Below, one piece after another: positions 37,280 through 45,957 of a stretch of 64,000 nt of DNA; within the stretch, counting starts at the first letter, position 1, and every line of letters starts with the position of its first letter. The stretch spans positions 1,240,001 to 1,304,000 of the forward strand of contig NZ_CP110341.1 in the NCBI RefSeq assembly GCF_026013965.1. The letters run 5' to 3'. The notes below the pieces were generated by a model. It saw nothing but the letters and a program-made list of their open reading frames with translations. It made no database searches and was not told where the DNA came from. The DNA comes from Brevibacterium sp. JSBI002. GTDB lineage: Bacteria > Actinomycetota > Actinomycetes > Actinomycetales > Brevibacteriaceae. The position numbers were made by a program, and so were the translations under genes.

Positions 37280-38649
37280 ACTGGTACCGCCGTTTGGAAC
37301 AGCGATTGGAATCCGGCCACGATTCCGGAGTCATCCGCGGGTCCCTGAGCGGGGGACGGATGTTCATGATCTGGCTGGCTGCGAACCTCGTCGTCACGAC
37401 CCTGTTGACCGGAACCCTGTTCGTCCCCGGCGTCGACTTCACCACAGCGGTCATCGTCATCATCGTCGGCACGATCATCGGCACCATCGTGCTCACGCTC
37501 ATCGGCAACATCGGCACCCGCACGGGCCTGGCGACCATGGCCATCACCCGCGGTGCCTTCGGCGCCAAGGGCAGCTTCCTGCCGGTCGCCGCCAACGTCA
37601 TCATCCTCATGGGGTGGAGCTGGGTGCAGGCCATGTTGGCGGGAATCAGCGTCAACTACGTCGTCGCCCAGACGACGGGATTCTCCAACCCGATCCTCTT
37701 CTCCGTGCTCTGCCAGGCGCTCGTCGTCGGACTGGCGATCCTCGGCCACGAAGGGATCGAGAAGGCCGAACCCTGGTTCGCACTTCTCATCCTGCTGGTC
37801 ATGGCCTATGTCTTCGTCATCGCCTTCACGGGACACTCACCGAGCGAATACGCAGGAATCGAGAGCCTGCCGGAGCTCGAGTTCACTCCGGTCCTCGCAC
37901 TCGATATCGTCATCTCCACAGCCATCTCCTGGACCGTACTCTCCGGCGACCTCAACCGTTTGGCCGTGACTCAGAAGGCCGGAATCGTCGGATCGGGTCT
38001 GGGCTACCTGACCTCGACCGTGCTGGCCATGCTGCTGGGTCTCACCGCGTTCAGCTTCATCCTGCTCGACGGGGGAGACCCGGCCGAATTCGATCCGACG
38101 GCCTTGGCCGCGGAATTCGGGTGGGCGCTGGCCATCGTCATCTTCCTCTCGGTCATGGCCACGAACACGATGGTCGTCTACGGAATGGTCAACTCCGTCG
38201 TCGGCGCACAGAGCAGGACGAAGCTGAAGTTCCTGCCGACGGCCCTCATCCTCGGCGCGATCTCGATCATCGGTTCGACCTGGCTGGCCCTGCTCGACCA
38301 GTACACCGACTTCCTCACGATGATCGGGGCGTTCTTCGTCCCCGTCTTCGCCATCCTCATCGTCGACTACTACATGATCAAACGCGGTGCCTACTCACCC
38401 GACATCCTCAAGGACTCCGGCGGCCTCTACTCCTACACCCGCGGAGTCAACTGGGTGGCCGTCGGAGTGTGGGTCCTCGGGGCGTTGGCGTCCTATGTGC
38501 TCACCTACGCCTATCCGAGCCCGATCGGAGCGACGATCCCGTCCTTCGCCATCTCATTCGTGGCCTACCTCGCGCTGTCCTGGGGCAGCCGAGCGAAGTT
38601 CGCAGGAACTCGACATGCGCACCTGTCCGACAGGCTCCGCGGAAGCTGA
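37276..38649 (+). CDS. NCS1 family cytosine/purine permease (CodB type)
   Basis: A 457-residue membrane protein of the nucleobase:cation symporter-1 family with about 12 helices. It begins with the short cytosolic NWYRRLEQRLES, then SLSGGRMFMIWLAANLVVTT, GLATMAITRGAFGAKGSFLP and WSWVQAMLAGISVNYV, which follow the CodB pattern. It likely imports a nucleobase or related heterocycle with Na+ or H+. It is translationally coupled to the SnoaL-like gene before it. Confidence 0.88.
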   Translation: MNWYRRLEQRLESGHDSGVIRGSLSGGRMFMIWLAANLVVTTLLTGTLFVPGVDFTTAVIVIIVGTIIGTIVLTLIGNIGTRTGLATMAITRGAFGAKGSFLPVAANVIILMGWSWVQAMLAGISVNYVVAQTTGFSNPILFSVLCQALVVGLAILGHEGIEKAEPWFALLILLVMAYVFVIAFTGHSPSEYAGIESLPELEFTPVLALDIVISTAISWTVLSGDLNRLAVTQKAGIVGSGLGYLTSTVLAMLLGLTAFSFILLDGGDPAEFDPTALAAEFGWALAIVIFLSVMATNTMVVYGMVNSVVGAQSRTKLKFLPTALILGAISIIGSTWLALLDQYTDFLTMIGAFFVPVFAILIVDYYMIKRGAYSPDILKDSGGLYSYTRGVNWVAVGVWVLGALASYVLTYAYPSPIGATIPSFAISFVAYLALSWGSRAKFAGTRHAHLSDRLRGS

Positions 38650-38764
38650 CTGCGGCGTTCTCGGATCTGGACCGGGAACTGACCACTATGTGCCGTTCCC
38701 AGGTGATGAAGCAGCACAGGCGTTATGATCGCAACAGTCGGCCGGGATCACAGAAGGGAACCGG

Positions 38765-40075
38765 GTGTCTGTGATGGTAGTCTTCGACAGGTTCATGCCC
38801 CCGAACCGTCGGCTCAACCCCGAGGCGCTGGCCTGGGTCGCGGTGATCGTTCTTGCCATCGTCATGCTCGCGGTGGAGTCGTCGATCGCCGTCTCAGTCA
38901 ACGAGGCCCCCGTCGCATTGGCCTTCGTCGTCACCATCGTCCATGTCGGGTCCATGCCGCTGTCCATGCTGCGCCCGCTCTTCGGCACGATCATGTCGAT
39001 CGCAGCCTGCACTGTGCTGCCGCTGCTGGGGCCGCTGGTCTCCGGTGTGCCGTGGCCGTGGATGGTTCCGATGATGATCACTCAGATCGTCATCATCCTC
39101 ATCATCGGCGTCCGCGCCCACTGGGGAGTGGCCCTGGCCGCACTGCTCGGCAGCATCGCAGGTTCGGCGGCCGCGGTGCTCATCACTCATCTGATCGTCG
39201 CAGACACCCGCACCGACGCCGCGATCGTCAACATACTCATCTACTCCTGCATCGCCGGCGGCGTCTACCTCGCCGCGGTCATCATCCAGCAATGGCAGCT
39301 CATCCGCTCCCAACTCATCCAGGAGAAGGAGAACACCGCGGAGGAGCACTCCAAACGCGTGACCATCGAGGAGAAGGCGCGCATCGCCAGGGAACTCCAC
39401 GACATCGTCGCCCACAGCATGTCGATCATCAACATCCAGGCCTCCAGCGCGCCGTTCCGCCATGCCGGGATCGACTCAGAGGTGGCCAAAGAGTTCGAAG
39501 ACATCTCCACCTCCGCCCGCACAGCGCTGACCGAGATGCGCGGACTGCTCAGCGTCCTGCGCAACGATGAAGGCGGAGGTGAACTGGCTCCGCAGCCGAG
39601 GTTCTCCGAGATCGATCCGCTCATCGAGAAGGCCCGACAGGCCGGAGTGCAGGTCACCGTCGAACGCAGCGGCGAACCGATCGACCACCTCATGCGCGAC
39701 AGCACCGGGCTCGCCGGCTACCGCATCATCCAAGAGGCCCTGAGCAACGCGATCCGCCACGCCCGCAACTCCGCCATCGCCATCCGCATCCGCGGCGGCA
39801 GCTCAGCCGTCTGGATCAGCGTCACCAACGACCACGGCGACGGTCCCGGCGAAGCCGCGAAACACGAGAAGCACAGCAGGCAGGGACTGATCGGCATGCG
39901 TGAACGGGCCGCCTCTGTCGGTGGCGAGATCCGCAGCGGAGCCACTGCCGACGGAGGCTTCGAAGTCGAAGCAGTGCTGCCGCTTTCGCCCCGCGAACGC
40001 CCGACCGACGACAGCGAACCGAGCGCCGACACACCGGTCACGGACGCTTCGGTCACGGATAAGGAGACCCCATGA
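38765..40075 (+). CDS. Sensor histidine kinase (DesK-like, HisKA_3)
   Basis: A 436-residue kinase. The N-terminal 170 residues form five or so membrane helices without an extracellular domain, a coiled linker (QLIQEKENTAEEHSKRVTIE) follows, and the phospho-accepting His is in IARELHDIVAHSMSI. The ATP domain has IIQEALSNAIRHARNSAIAI and GLIGMRERAASVGGEI. Lack of a periplasmic sensor domain suits membrane-fluidity sensing, as in Bacillus DesK. The stop overlaps the regulator start (ATGA), and a fatty-acid desaturase follows, which supports that reading. The C-terminal tail is Asp/Thr-rich. Confidence 0.9.
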   Translation: MSVMVVFDRFMPPNRRLNPEALAWVAVIVLAIVMLAVESSIAVSVNEAPVALAFVVTIVHVGSMPLSMLRPLFGTIMSIAACTVLPLLGPLVSGVPWPWMVPMMITQIVIILIIGVRAHWGVALAALLGSIAGSAAAVLITHLIVADTRTDAAIVNILIYSCIAGGVYLAAVIIQQWQLIRSQLIQEKENTAEEHSKRVTIEEKARIARELHDIVAHSMSIINIQASSAPFRHAGIDSEVAKEFEDISTSARTALTEMRGLLSVLRNDEGGGELAPQPRFSEIDPLIEKARQAGVQVTVERSGEPIDHLMRDSTGLAGYRIIQEALSNAIRHARNSAIAIRIRGGSSAVWISVTNDHGDGPGEAAKHEKHSRQGLIGMRERAASVGGEIRSGATADGGFEVEAVLPLSPRERPTDDSEPSADTPVTDASVTDKETP

Positions 40076-40722
40076 TCAGGATCGTCATCGCCGATGACCA
40101 AGCGATGGTGCGAGCCGGCTTCGCCGCGCTGCTGAGCGCTCATGCAGATATCGAGGTCATCGGACAGGCCGAGGACGGTGCGCATTGCGTCGATCTCGTC
40201 GCCGACCTTGCCCCCGATATCGTCCTCATGGACGTCCGAATGCCGCTGATGGACGGAATCGAAGCGACCCGCACGATCGTCGCCGCGAATGCCGAGACCC
40301 GGATCATCATGCTCACCACTTTCGACATCGACGACTACGTCTTCGACGCCATCCGCGCCGGGGCCAGCGGTTTTCTCCTCAAGGACGCTCCGCCCAGTGA
40401 ACTCGCCGAGGCGGTCCGCATCGTCGCCGGAGGCGAAGCGCTCCTGGCGCCGAGTGTGACGAAACGGGTCATCGAACACTTCGCCACCGGAGGACAGAAG
40501 CCCAACCGCACGGCTCTGCCCGAACTCACCGACAGAGAACGCGAGATCCTCATCCAAGTCGCCCGCGGAGCGTCGAACACAGAGATCGCGGCGAGCCTGC
40601 ACATCGCAGTGCAGACCGTGAAGACCCACGTCTCCCGGATCTTGTACAAACTCGATGCCCGAGATCGCGCTCAAGCAGTCATCGCCGCCTACGAATCCGG
40701 TCTCATCGTCCCCAACAGCTGA
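40072..40722 (+). CDS. NarL/LuxR-family response regulator (DesR-like)
   Basis: A 216-residue regulator: receiver domain with IADDQAMVRAGF, phospho-Asp in DIVLMDVRMPLMDG, Thr in MLTTFDIDDY and Lys in FLLKDAPP; LuxR DNA-binding domain LTDREREILIQVARGASNTE followed by TVKTHVSRI. It is coupled to the kinase upstream and lies 105 bp before the desaturase gene, with an inverted repeat between them that could be its binding site. Confidence 0.92.
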   Translation: MIRIVIADDQAMVRAGFAALLSAHADIEVIGQAEDGAHCVDLVADLAPDIVLMDVRMPLMDGIEATRTIVAANAETRIIMLTTFDIDDYVFDAIRAGASGFLLKDAPPSELAEAVRIVAGGEALLAPSVTKRVIEHFATGGQKPNRTALPELTDREREILIQVARGASNTEIAASLHIAVQTVKTHVSRILYKLDARDRAQAVIAAYESGLIVPNS

Positions 40723-40749
40723 GTTCTGCCCCCGTCCTCACCTCGGACC

Positions 40750-40769
40750 CCCCCTACCCGAGTAGGGGG
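40750..40769. promoter_or_regulatory. Inverted repeat before the desaturase gene
   Basis: CCCCCTAC at 40750-40757 and GTAGGGGG at 40762-40769 form a perfect 8-bp inverted repeat with a CCGA spacer. It lies 28 bp after the response regulator stop and 59-78 bp before the desaturase start. It may be the operator for the adjacent regulator. A hairpin terminator after the regulator gene is the alternative, though no T-run follows. Confidence 0.5.
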
Positions 40770-40827
40770 TGAAGAACGGTTCCCAGGGGTGACGAAAAAC
40801 GGCTCGGACATCCATACGGTGGGAACT

Positions 40828-42003
40828 ATGAACCCGTCTGACCTCATGACCTCCGAACCGACTTCCCCAACTGCGACCGCACTGTCGACCCCGGCACCGG
40901 ATCGGGCCACCCGCGCGGAGGTGCTCGAACGCAGGCGAGCGAAGAGGGGAACCGCCGAACAGGAATTCACCAGCGATTTCAGCGCGCTGATGGCCCAGGT
41001 CAAAGAAGCGGGCCTGCTGGCCAGACGGCCGGGTTGGAACACCCTGCGCTTCGTCCTCCTCGGGCTCGGCTACGTCGCATCTTTCGCCATGCTCTTCCTC
41101 ATCGGTGAGAGCTGGTGGCAGATGGCGACCGCAGTCGTCTTCGGCGCGCTGTTCACCCAGACTGCCTACGTCGCCCATGACGCAGCACATCGACAGATCT
41201 TCACCGGCGGAAAAGTGGGGGAGTGGGTGTCGACGATCATCGGCAACCTCTTCATCGGACTGAGCTACGGGTGGTGGCTGAAGAAGCACAATGCGCTTCA
41301 CCACGCCAATCCGAACAAGGCCGGAGTCGACGGAGACATTGCTCCCGGCGCACTGGTCTTCACTCCTGAGGATGCACGTGAACGCACAGGCCTGGCCAAA
41401 TGGTTCGCGGCACGTCAAGGCTGGTTCTTCCTGCCGCTGCTGACCTTGGCCGGCCTCCAGCTGCACGTCGAATCCGTCAAGGCCATCGTCCGGGGACAGT
41501 CGTCGATCAAACGCCGTTGGTTCGAAGGCGTCTTCATCGGCATCCGCCTCATCGGGTTCCCAGCGCTCGCCATCTGGGCGGCAGGTCCCCTCATCGGAAG
41601 CGTCTTCTTCCTCGTCCAGCTCGCCGTCTTCGGCGTGCACATGGGCGGATCCTTCGCTCCCAACCACAAGGGCCAGCCGATCGTTCCCAAAGATGTGAAG
41701 ATCGACTTCCTGCGCCGTCAGACGCTGATGTCACGCAATATCTCCGGCGGTCGCTTCATGGGATTCCTCATGGGCGGTCTGAACTATCAGATCGAACACC
41801 ACCTGTTCCCCAGCATGCCGAGCGTCAACCTGCACCGGGTGCAGCCGATGGTCCGCGAATACTGCCGCCAGAAGGACATCACCTACACCGAGACGACTCT
41901 GCTCGAGTCCTACAAGATCATCATCGCCTACCTCAACCGGGTGGGCCTCGGCGAAGCAGACCCCTTCGACTGCCCCGTCACCGCGCAGTTCCGGTCCCGC
42001 TGA
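40828..42003 (+). CDS. Membrane fatty-acid desaturase
   Basis: A 391-residue acyl desaturase with all three histidine boxes: HDAAH, HNALHH and QIEHHLFP, set among four membrane helices, plus NPNKAGVDGDI after the second box as in actinobacterial acyl-lipid/acyl-CoA desaturases. It would place a double bond in membrane fatty acids using O2. I prefer the ATG at 40828; a GTG at 40789 would add 13 residues. Gene order kinase-regulator-desaturase parallels DesK-DesR-Des and suggests cold or fluidity control. Confidence 0.9.
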   Translation: MNPSDLMTSEPTSPTATALSTPAPDRATRAEVLERRRAKRGTAEQEFTSDFSALMAQVKEAGLLARRPGWNTLRFVLLGLGYVASFAMLFLIGESWWQMATAVVFGALFTQTAYVAHDAAHRQIFTGGKVGEWVSTIIGNLFIGLSYGWWLKKHNALHHANPNKAGVDGDIAPGALVFTPEDARERTGLAKWFAARQGWFFLPLLTLAGLQLHVESVKAIVRGQSSIKRRWFEGVFIGIRLIGFPALAIWAAGPLIGSVFFLVQLAVFGVHMGGSFAPNHKGQPIVPKDVKIDFLRRQTLMSRNISGGRFMGFLMGGLNYQIEHHLFPSMPSVNLHRVQPMVREYCRQKDITYTETTLLESYKIIIAYLNRVGLGEADPFDCPVTAQFRSR

Positions 42004-42048
42004 CCGGCGGGCCGGATTCGGTTCGCACTGACGGACCGTCGGGGAGAC

Positions 42049-42876
42049 TCAGGTGAGGTGATCGTGGTCGCCGGAGACCCATTCGGCGTAGCGTTCTGCT
42101 GAGGTCTGCACTGCAGAGTGTGCCCCGGAACCGATCGACTGACCGAAGTTGCCGTACATGCGGTCGAAGTCGAGATCGATCACCGAGGCGGCGATGCGCC
42201 TGACGACCGTGGCCGACAACGGCAGATAGTTCGGGAAGCTGCGCATGAACGTCACCCACCCCGATCGCGCCACCGGACCGATCGAATCGCCGCTGAGCAT
42301 GACCCCGGCGCCGTCGGCGCCCGTCCAGACTGCCACCGCACTGCCGGGGAAATGACCTCCCGTCCTCCGGAGCCTCACCCCCGGCACCGGCTCCGCCTCG
42401 TGGAAATAGGGGCAGACGGCCCGGCCGGTCCGCTGCACCCATTCGAGGTCGGCCCGGCACACGAAGACGGGAGCTCCATCGAATGCGGCACTCCATTCCA
42501 ACTGGGTGCCGAACATGTGCGGGTGGCTGGCGGCGATCGCCGCAACTCCGCCGAGGTCCCGGACCGCCGCGACCGCCTCGGCGTCGATATAGGCGGGGAC
42601 GTCGAAGAGTAAGTTGCCGGAATCGGTGCACGCGAGATAGCAGGTCTGCCCGATCCCGAGCTTCGGTTCGACGCGGATGGGGAAGAGACCGGGTTCACGT
42701 TCCGTGGTGGTGATGCGGTGGCCCTCGGATTCGAGGTCTGCCCGAGTCGTCCACTGTTGGCCGGAGGCAGGAACCCATTGCCGATCGTCCTCGCAGATCG
42801 GACACAGCTGTGGCGGAGGCGTCGTCGTCTCCACCCCGCAGGTGCGGCAGATCGTCACATCGGAAAATGCCACCAT
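42049..42876 (-). CDS. Metallo-beta-lactamase-fold hydrolase with N-terminal zinc ribbon
   Basis: A 275-residue protein. The first 40 residues hold a rubredoxin/zinc-ribbon-like knuckle pair (CRTCG and CPICEDDRQ). The remainder follows the metallo-beta-lactamase fold: GIGQTCYLACTDSGNLLFDV, AIAASHPHMFG in place of the usual HxHxDH, RTGGHFPGSAVAV and MLSGDSIGPV. The atypical first metal motif means that activity is uncertain. GAGAGGA precedes the ATG at 42876. Function is unknown. Confidence 0.75.
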   Translation of the reverse strand: MVAFSDVTICRTCGVETTTPPPQLCPICEDDRQWVPASGQQWTTRADLESEGHRITTTEREPGLFPIRVEPKLGIGQTCYLACTDSGNLLFDVPAYIDAEAVAAVRDLGGVAAIAASHPHMFGTQLEWSAAFDGAPVFVCRADLEWVQRTGRAVCPYFHEAEPVPGVRLRRTGGHFPGSAVAVWTGADGAGVMLSGDSIGPVARSGWVTFMRSFPNYLPLSATVVRRIAASVIDLDFDRMYGNFGQSIGSGAHSAVQTSAERYAEWVSGDHDHLT

Positions 42877-42981
42877 GTCATCCTCTCGGTTCCGCAGATG
42901 AAACCACAGACTCCCACCGAGCCTAGTCTTCACACGAGGTGAAGACCAGGATCGATGGGAGTCCAACGACGCGCCAGTTTG

Positions 42982-43677
42982 TCAGTGGGCGGCCGCGTGC
43001 GCCTTCCTGTGGGCGATGACGTGGCCGACGAGGATGAGCGCGACGCCGACGACGAGCCAAGCGCTGAGCACCCACCACTGGAGAGCCAACGGCGCGTCAG
43101 GGAAGTAGGAGAGATCACGTAGCAGCGTGCCCGCCGCGCCGGGGACGAAGAACTGACCGATATCGCCCCAGGAGCCGGCGAGGAACTCCTTCGGCTGATT
43201 GAGCGAGGCGATCGGATTGCCGATGAGCATGGTGAGCACCGCGCCGATCGCGATGCCGCCAGGGCCGATGAGGGAGACGAAGCCGTTGATCAGGCCGACC
43301 GTGGCCGCGATCGACAAGCCGATCGCCAGAGCATTGATCGCGAAGTTCCCCTGCAGGATCCCGAACCAGGTCTGCATGATCAGGGCCAGTGCCAGTCCTC
43401 CGACGACTCCATAGACGATGGTGCCGACCAGGCGCATCCGCCGTGAGCGGATGTCCATGGCAGTGAGCACACCACCGACGATGCCGCCGAGGGTCAGCGG
43501 CAGACCCGCGATGGCCAGCCCCGCACCGGAGGGGTCGTCGTCGGAGAGCGGCACGACGTCGGTGATCTTCACCTGCGGAACCTCCATCGCCGAGGCGGCC
43601 GGACCGGCGTCGTCTCCAGCTGGGTTGCCCTGCGGCGGGTCCTGACCGGAGGCAGCGGCCTCGTGAGCCTTCTGCAT
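42982..43677 (-). CDS. Membrane protein of unknown function, divergent from a TetR gene
   Basis: A 231-residue protein with a polar N-terminal 40 residues, then six hydrophobic segments (for example LAIAGLPLTLGGIVGGVLTAM and IAIGLSIAATVGLINGFVSL) and a short His/Ala-rich tail. The layout resembles the C-terminal membrane half of YhgE/Pip or ABC-2-type permeases, but I cannot assign it. It is divergent from the TetR gene at 43704 with 26 bp between the starts, so the regulator very likely controls it. Confidence 0.7.
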   Translation of the reverse strand: MQKAHEAAASGQDPPQGNPAGDDAGPAASAMEVPQVKITDVVPLSDDDPSGAGLAIAGLPLTLGGIVGGVLTAMDIRSRRMRLVGTIVYGVVGGLALALIMQTWFGILQGNFAINALAIGLSIAATVGLINGFVSLIGPGGIAIGAVLTMLIGNPIASLNQPKEFLAGSWGDIGQFFVPGAAGTLLRDLSYFPDAPLALQWWVLSAWLVVGVALILVGHVIAHRKAHAAAH

Positions 43678-43703
43678 CTGGTCATTCGTTTTATGGGGGA
43701 GAT

Positions 43704-44306
43704 GTGCCGAAGGTCACCGAGGAGCACAAGAGTGCGATGCGCACGAGGATTCAGGATGCGGCTCTGGCGTGCTTCGCGCGCAGGGGGTTCGCCGGTTCAT
43801 CGATGGCTGACATCGTCAAGGAAGCAGGACTGTCGGCCGGAGCCGTCTACGTCTACTACGCGTCGAAGGCTGACCTGATGATCGACGTCGCCCGCCGGGT
43901 GATGGAGCCGCGCATGGCAGTGCTCGATGCGGCCAAGTCCGGAAGTGAGGTGGCAGCTCCTGCCGAGGTGTTCGTCAAGCTCATCGATTCCCTGCTCATC
44001 GACAATCCGTTCGCCTCGGTCATGGTTCAGGTCTGGGGAGAGTCTTCCTACGACAAGGAGTTCGCGAGTTTCGCCGGTGGGGTATTAGAGTCGCTCATCA
44101 AAGAATTCACCGTCTATCTTGCTGCCTATCTGCAGGATCAGCGGGGAGCGGACGCTGAAGCCGCGCGGGCTCGGGCTTCGGCAATGGTGCCCGGGCTGCT
44201 GGCAACGATCCAGGGGGCCGTCGTTCAGGCGACCGTTTTCGGCGAATCCTCCCGGCTGCGGGTCCGGGCCGGAATCGAAGCAGTGCTCGCCAGCGTCGAT
44301 TTCTGA
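43704..44306 (+). CDS. TetR/AcrR-family transcriptional regulator
   Basis: A 200-residue regulator. The N-terminal helix-turn-helix is IQDAALACFARRGFAGSSMA, then IVKEAGLSAGAVYVYYASKADL. The C-terminal ligand domain is not diagnostic. Translation starts at a GTG with GGGGGAG just upstream. Divergent promoter with the membrane protein at 42982-43677 suggests autoregulation and control of that gene. Confidence 0.9.
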   Translation: MPKVTEEHKSAMRTRIQDAALACFARRGFAGSSMADIVKEAGLSAGAVYVYYASKADLMIDVARRVMEPRMAVLDAAKSGSEVAAPAEVFVKLIDSLLIDNPFASVMVQVWGESSYDKEFASFAGGVLESLIKEFTVYLAAYLQDQRGADAEAARARASAMVPGLLATIQGAVVQATVFGESSRLRVRAGIEAVLASVDF

Positions 44307-44319
44307 GTTCGTCGGCTGC

Positions 44320-45066
44320 TCAGACGGAATCGCCGTCGTCATCGACCGAGTGGACGCGATCTTCGCGCATGCTCACCGTATCGACGCCGCTCAGTTCCGT
44401 GAGCGGGGCGACGAGCAGGTGCAGAGGCCGCTTTCCGTCGAACCTCACATCGACCTGCACCATCCGCGTCTCGTCGGGGGACTCGAAGCGGCGCGAATCG
44501 ACGATGGTATTCGCAAAACCCATTCGGCCCGCCAGAGCGAGGATCTCGCGGAGGACACCGGCCCCGTCGCGGTAGGTGATGCGCAGGAGTTTGCGGTGGT
44601 CGCTGTTGGGGACTTTGCGGATGAGAGGCGCGATGACGAACAGTGTGAACAGGTGCAGGGCAGTGAGCATCGCGGCCAAGGGCAGCATTCCCGCACCGCA
44701 GGCCATTCCGACGGCCGCGGTGACCCAGATCGTTGCGGCGGTGGTGAGTCCGCGGACCATGTTGCGTCCTTTGAAGATGACTCCGGCGCCGAGGAAGCCG
44801 ATTCCGGAGACGATCTGCGCGGAGATCCGTGAAGGGTCGAGGCGGACGTCGTTCTCGAGCACTCCGGCGAATCCATACGCGGAGATCAGGGTGAAAGCGC
44901 AGGTGCCGATGCCCACGAGCACGTGGGTGCGGTACCCGGCTGCCTTCTGCCTGAACTGCCGCTCGAAGCCGATGAGGGAGCACAGGACGAAGCTGGCCAG
45001 CAGCAGGCCGGCTTCCAACAGGCCGGAGCTGCTCATGATGTTCTCAAGCGACGCGGAGTTGACCAT
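44320..45066 (-). CDS. MgtC/SapB family membrane protein
   Basis: A 248-residue protein. The N-terminal half carries the MgtC signature: CSLIGFERQFRQKAAGYRTH, LVGIGTCAFTLIS, QIVSGIGFLGAGVIFKGRN and VRGLTTAATIWVTAAVGMACG. The C-terminal 85 residues are a soluble ACT-like domain (LLRITYRDGAGVLREIL). MgtC proteins act in low-Mg2+ survival and modulate membrane ATPase or phosphate uptake. No Mg2+-sensing leader is evident. The 5' side faces the 76-bp palindrome. Confidence 0.88.
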   Translation of the reverse strand: MVNSASLENIMSSSGLLEAGLLLASFVLCSLIGFERQFRQKAAGYRTHVLVGIGTCAFTLISAYGFAGVLENDVRLDPSRISAQIVSGIGFLGAGVIFKGRNMVRGLTTAATIWVTAAVGMACGAGMLPLAAMLTALHLFTLFVIAPLIRKVPNSDHRKLLRITYRDGAGVLREILALAGRMGFANTIVDSRRFESPDETRMVQVDVRFDGKRPLHLLVAPLTELSGVDTVSMREDRVHSVDDDGDSV

Positions 45067-45101
45067 AGTGCCTTCACCATAGCCCCACCCTCAACGAACA
45101 A

Positions 45102-45177
45102 CCCCCTATTGCTACCTGACGGCGGCCCAGCAACCTCGCGCGAGGTTGCTGGGCCGCCGTCAGGTAGCAATAGGGGG
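45102..45177. repeat. 76-bp perfect palindrome, copy A
   Basis: Two 38-bp arms meet without a spacer at 45139/45140 (centre CTCGC|GCGAG) and match base for base; the outer ends are CCCCCTATT and AATAGGGGG. It starts 12 bp beyond the stop of the minus-strand FrnE gene and 36 bp upstream of the mgtC start. It shares the core TACCTGACG, GCCCAGCAACCT with copy B at 60044-60121. It could be an RNA hairpin that ends or insulates transcription, or a REP-like dispersed element. Confidence 0.92.
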
Positions 45178-45188
45178 AGGTGTGGTGG

Positions 45189-45911
45189 TCAGCTGCAGCC
45201 GTCGGGGCCGCAGGCGGCGCCGTCGGCGAAGTCCTTGTCCGCTGACTGCGGAGTGCCGGCGAGCACCGTGAGCTTCTGTCCTTCGTCCCAAGCCGTCTCG
45301 AGTGCCTGAGAGAAGACCTCCGCCGGTTGGGCTCCGGAGATGCCGTACTTGCGGTCGATGACGAAGAACGGGACTCCATTGGCGCCGAGCGAACGGGCCT
45401 CACTGATATCGGCCCGTACCTCGTCCGAGAACTCATCGGTTGCGAGGATCCGGCGGGCCTCGTCGGGATCGATGCCGATCTCACCTCCCACTTCGGCGAG
45501 GTAGTCGACGTCACCGATGTCGCGACCCTTCTCGAAGTGGCCCGAAAGCAGCATCTCCTTAGCCTCGGACATGAGTCCGTGGGTCTTGGCGAGGTGGAGG
45601 AAGCGATGGGCGGTGAAGCTGTTGGCCACGACGATCGAGTCGAAGTCATAGTTCAGGCCGACTCCGGCGGCCTGCTGTGTGACATGGTCGAACATCTGCC
45701 GCACTTGATCGGCGGGCATGCCCTTCATCTGACTGAGGTATTCGGTCTCGGTGCCGTCGAAGTGATCGGGCAGGCTCGGATCAAGCTGGAAACTGCGCCA
45801 TTGGACGTCGACGTCGTCCCTGTGAGCGAAGCCGTCGAGGGCATCCTCGAACCGACGTTTTCCGATATAGCACCAGGGGCAGGCGATGTCCGACCAGATC
45901 TCGATCTTCAT
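45189..45911 (-). CDS. FrnE-like DsbA-family oxidoreductase
   Basis: A 240-residue thioredoxin-fold protein of the FrnE/HCCA-isomerase subgroup. It begins MKIEIWSDIACPWCYIGKRR, with the redox motif CPWC at residues 11-14, and has GANGVPFFVIDRKYGISGAQ with the cis-Pro. It ends CGPDGCS, adding two more cysteines. Without a signal peptide it acts in the cytosol, probably as a disulfide isomerase or in polyketide-like chemistry. An ATG at 45932 would add seven residues. The 76-bp palindrome follows its stop. Confidence 0.88.
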   Translation of the reverse strand: MKIEIWSDIACPWCYIGKRRFEDALDGFAHRDDVDVQWRSFQLDPSLPDHFDGTETEYLSQMKGMPADQVRQMFDHVTQQAAGVGLNYDFDSIVVANSFTAHRFLHLAKTHGLMSEAKEMLLSGHFEKGRDIGDVDYLAEVGGEIGIDPDEARRILATDEFSDEVRADISEARSLGANGVPFFVIDRKYGISGAQPAEVFSQALETAWDEGQKLTVLAGTPQSADKDFADGAACGPDGCS

Positions 45912-45957
45912 ATCAATGCCAACCGTTCCCATCTCATGGTTATTCCGCAGGTCCGAC

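Noticed and set aside
44320..45066. A magnesium-sensing riboswitch before the MgtC-family gene
   Set aside because: The leader is short and filled by the palindrome; I could not identify any M-box features.
45102..45177. Terminal inverted repeats of an insertion sequence or MITE
   Set aside because: The arms have no spacer, there is no transposase, and I see no target-site duplication at the flanks; copy B has the same form.
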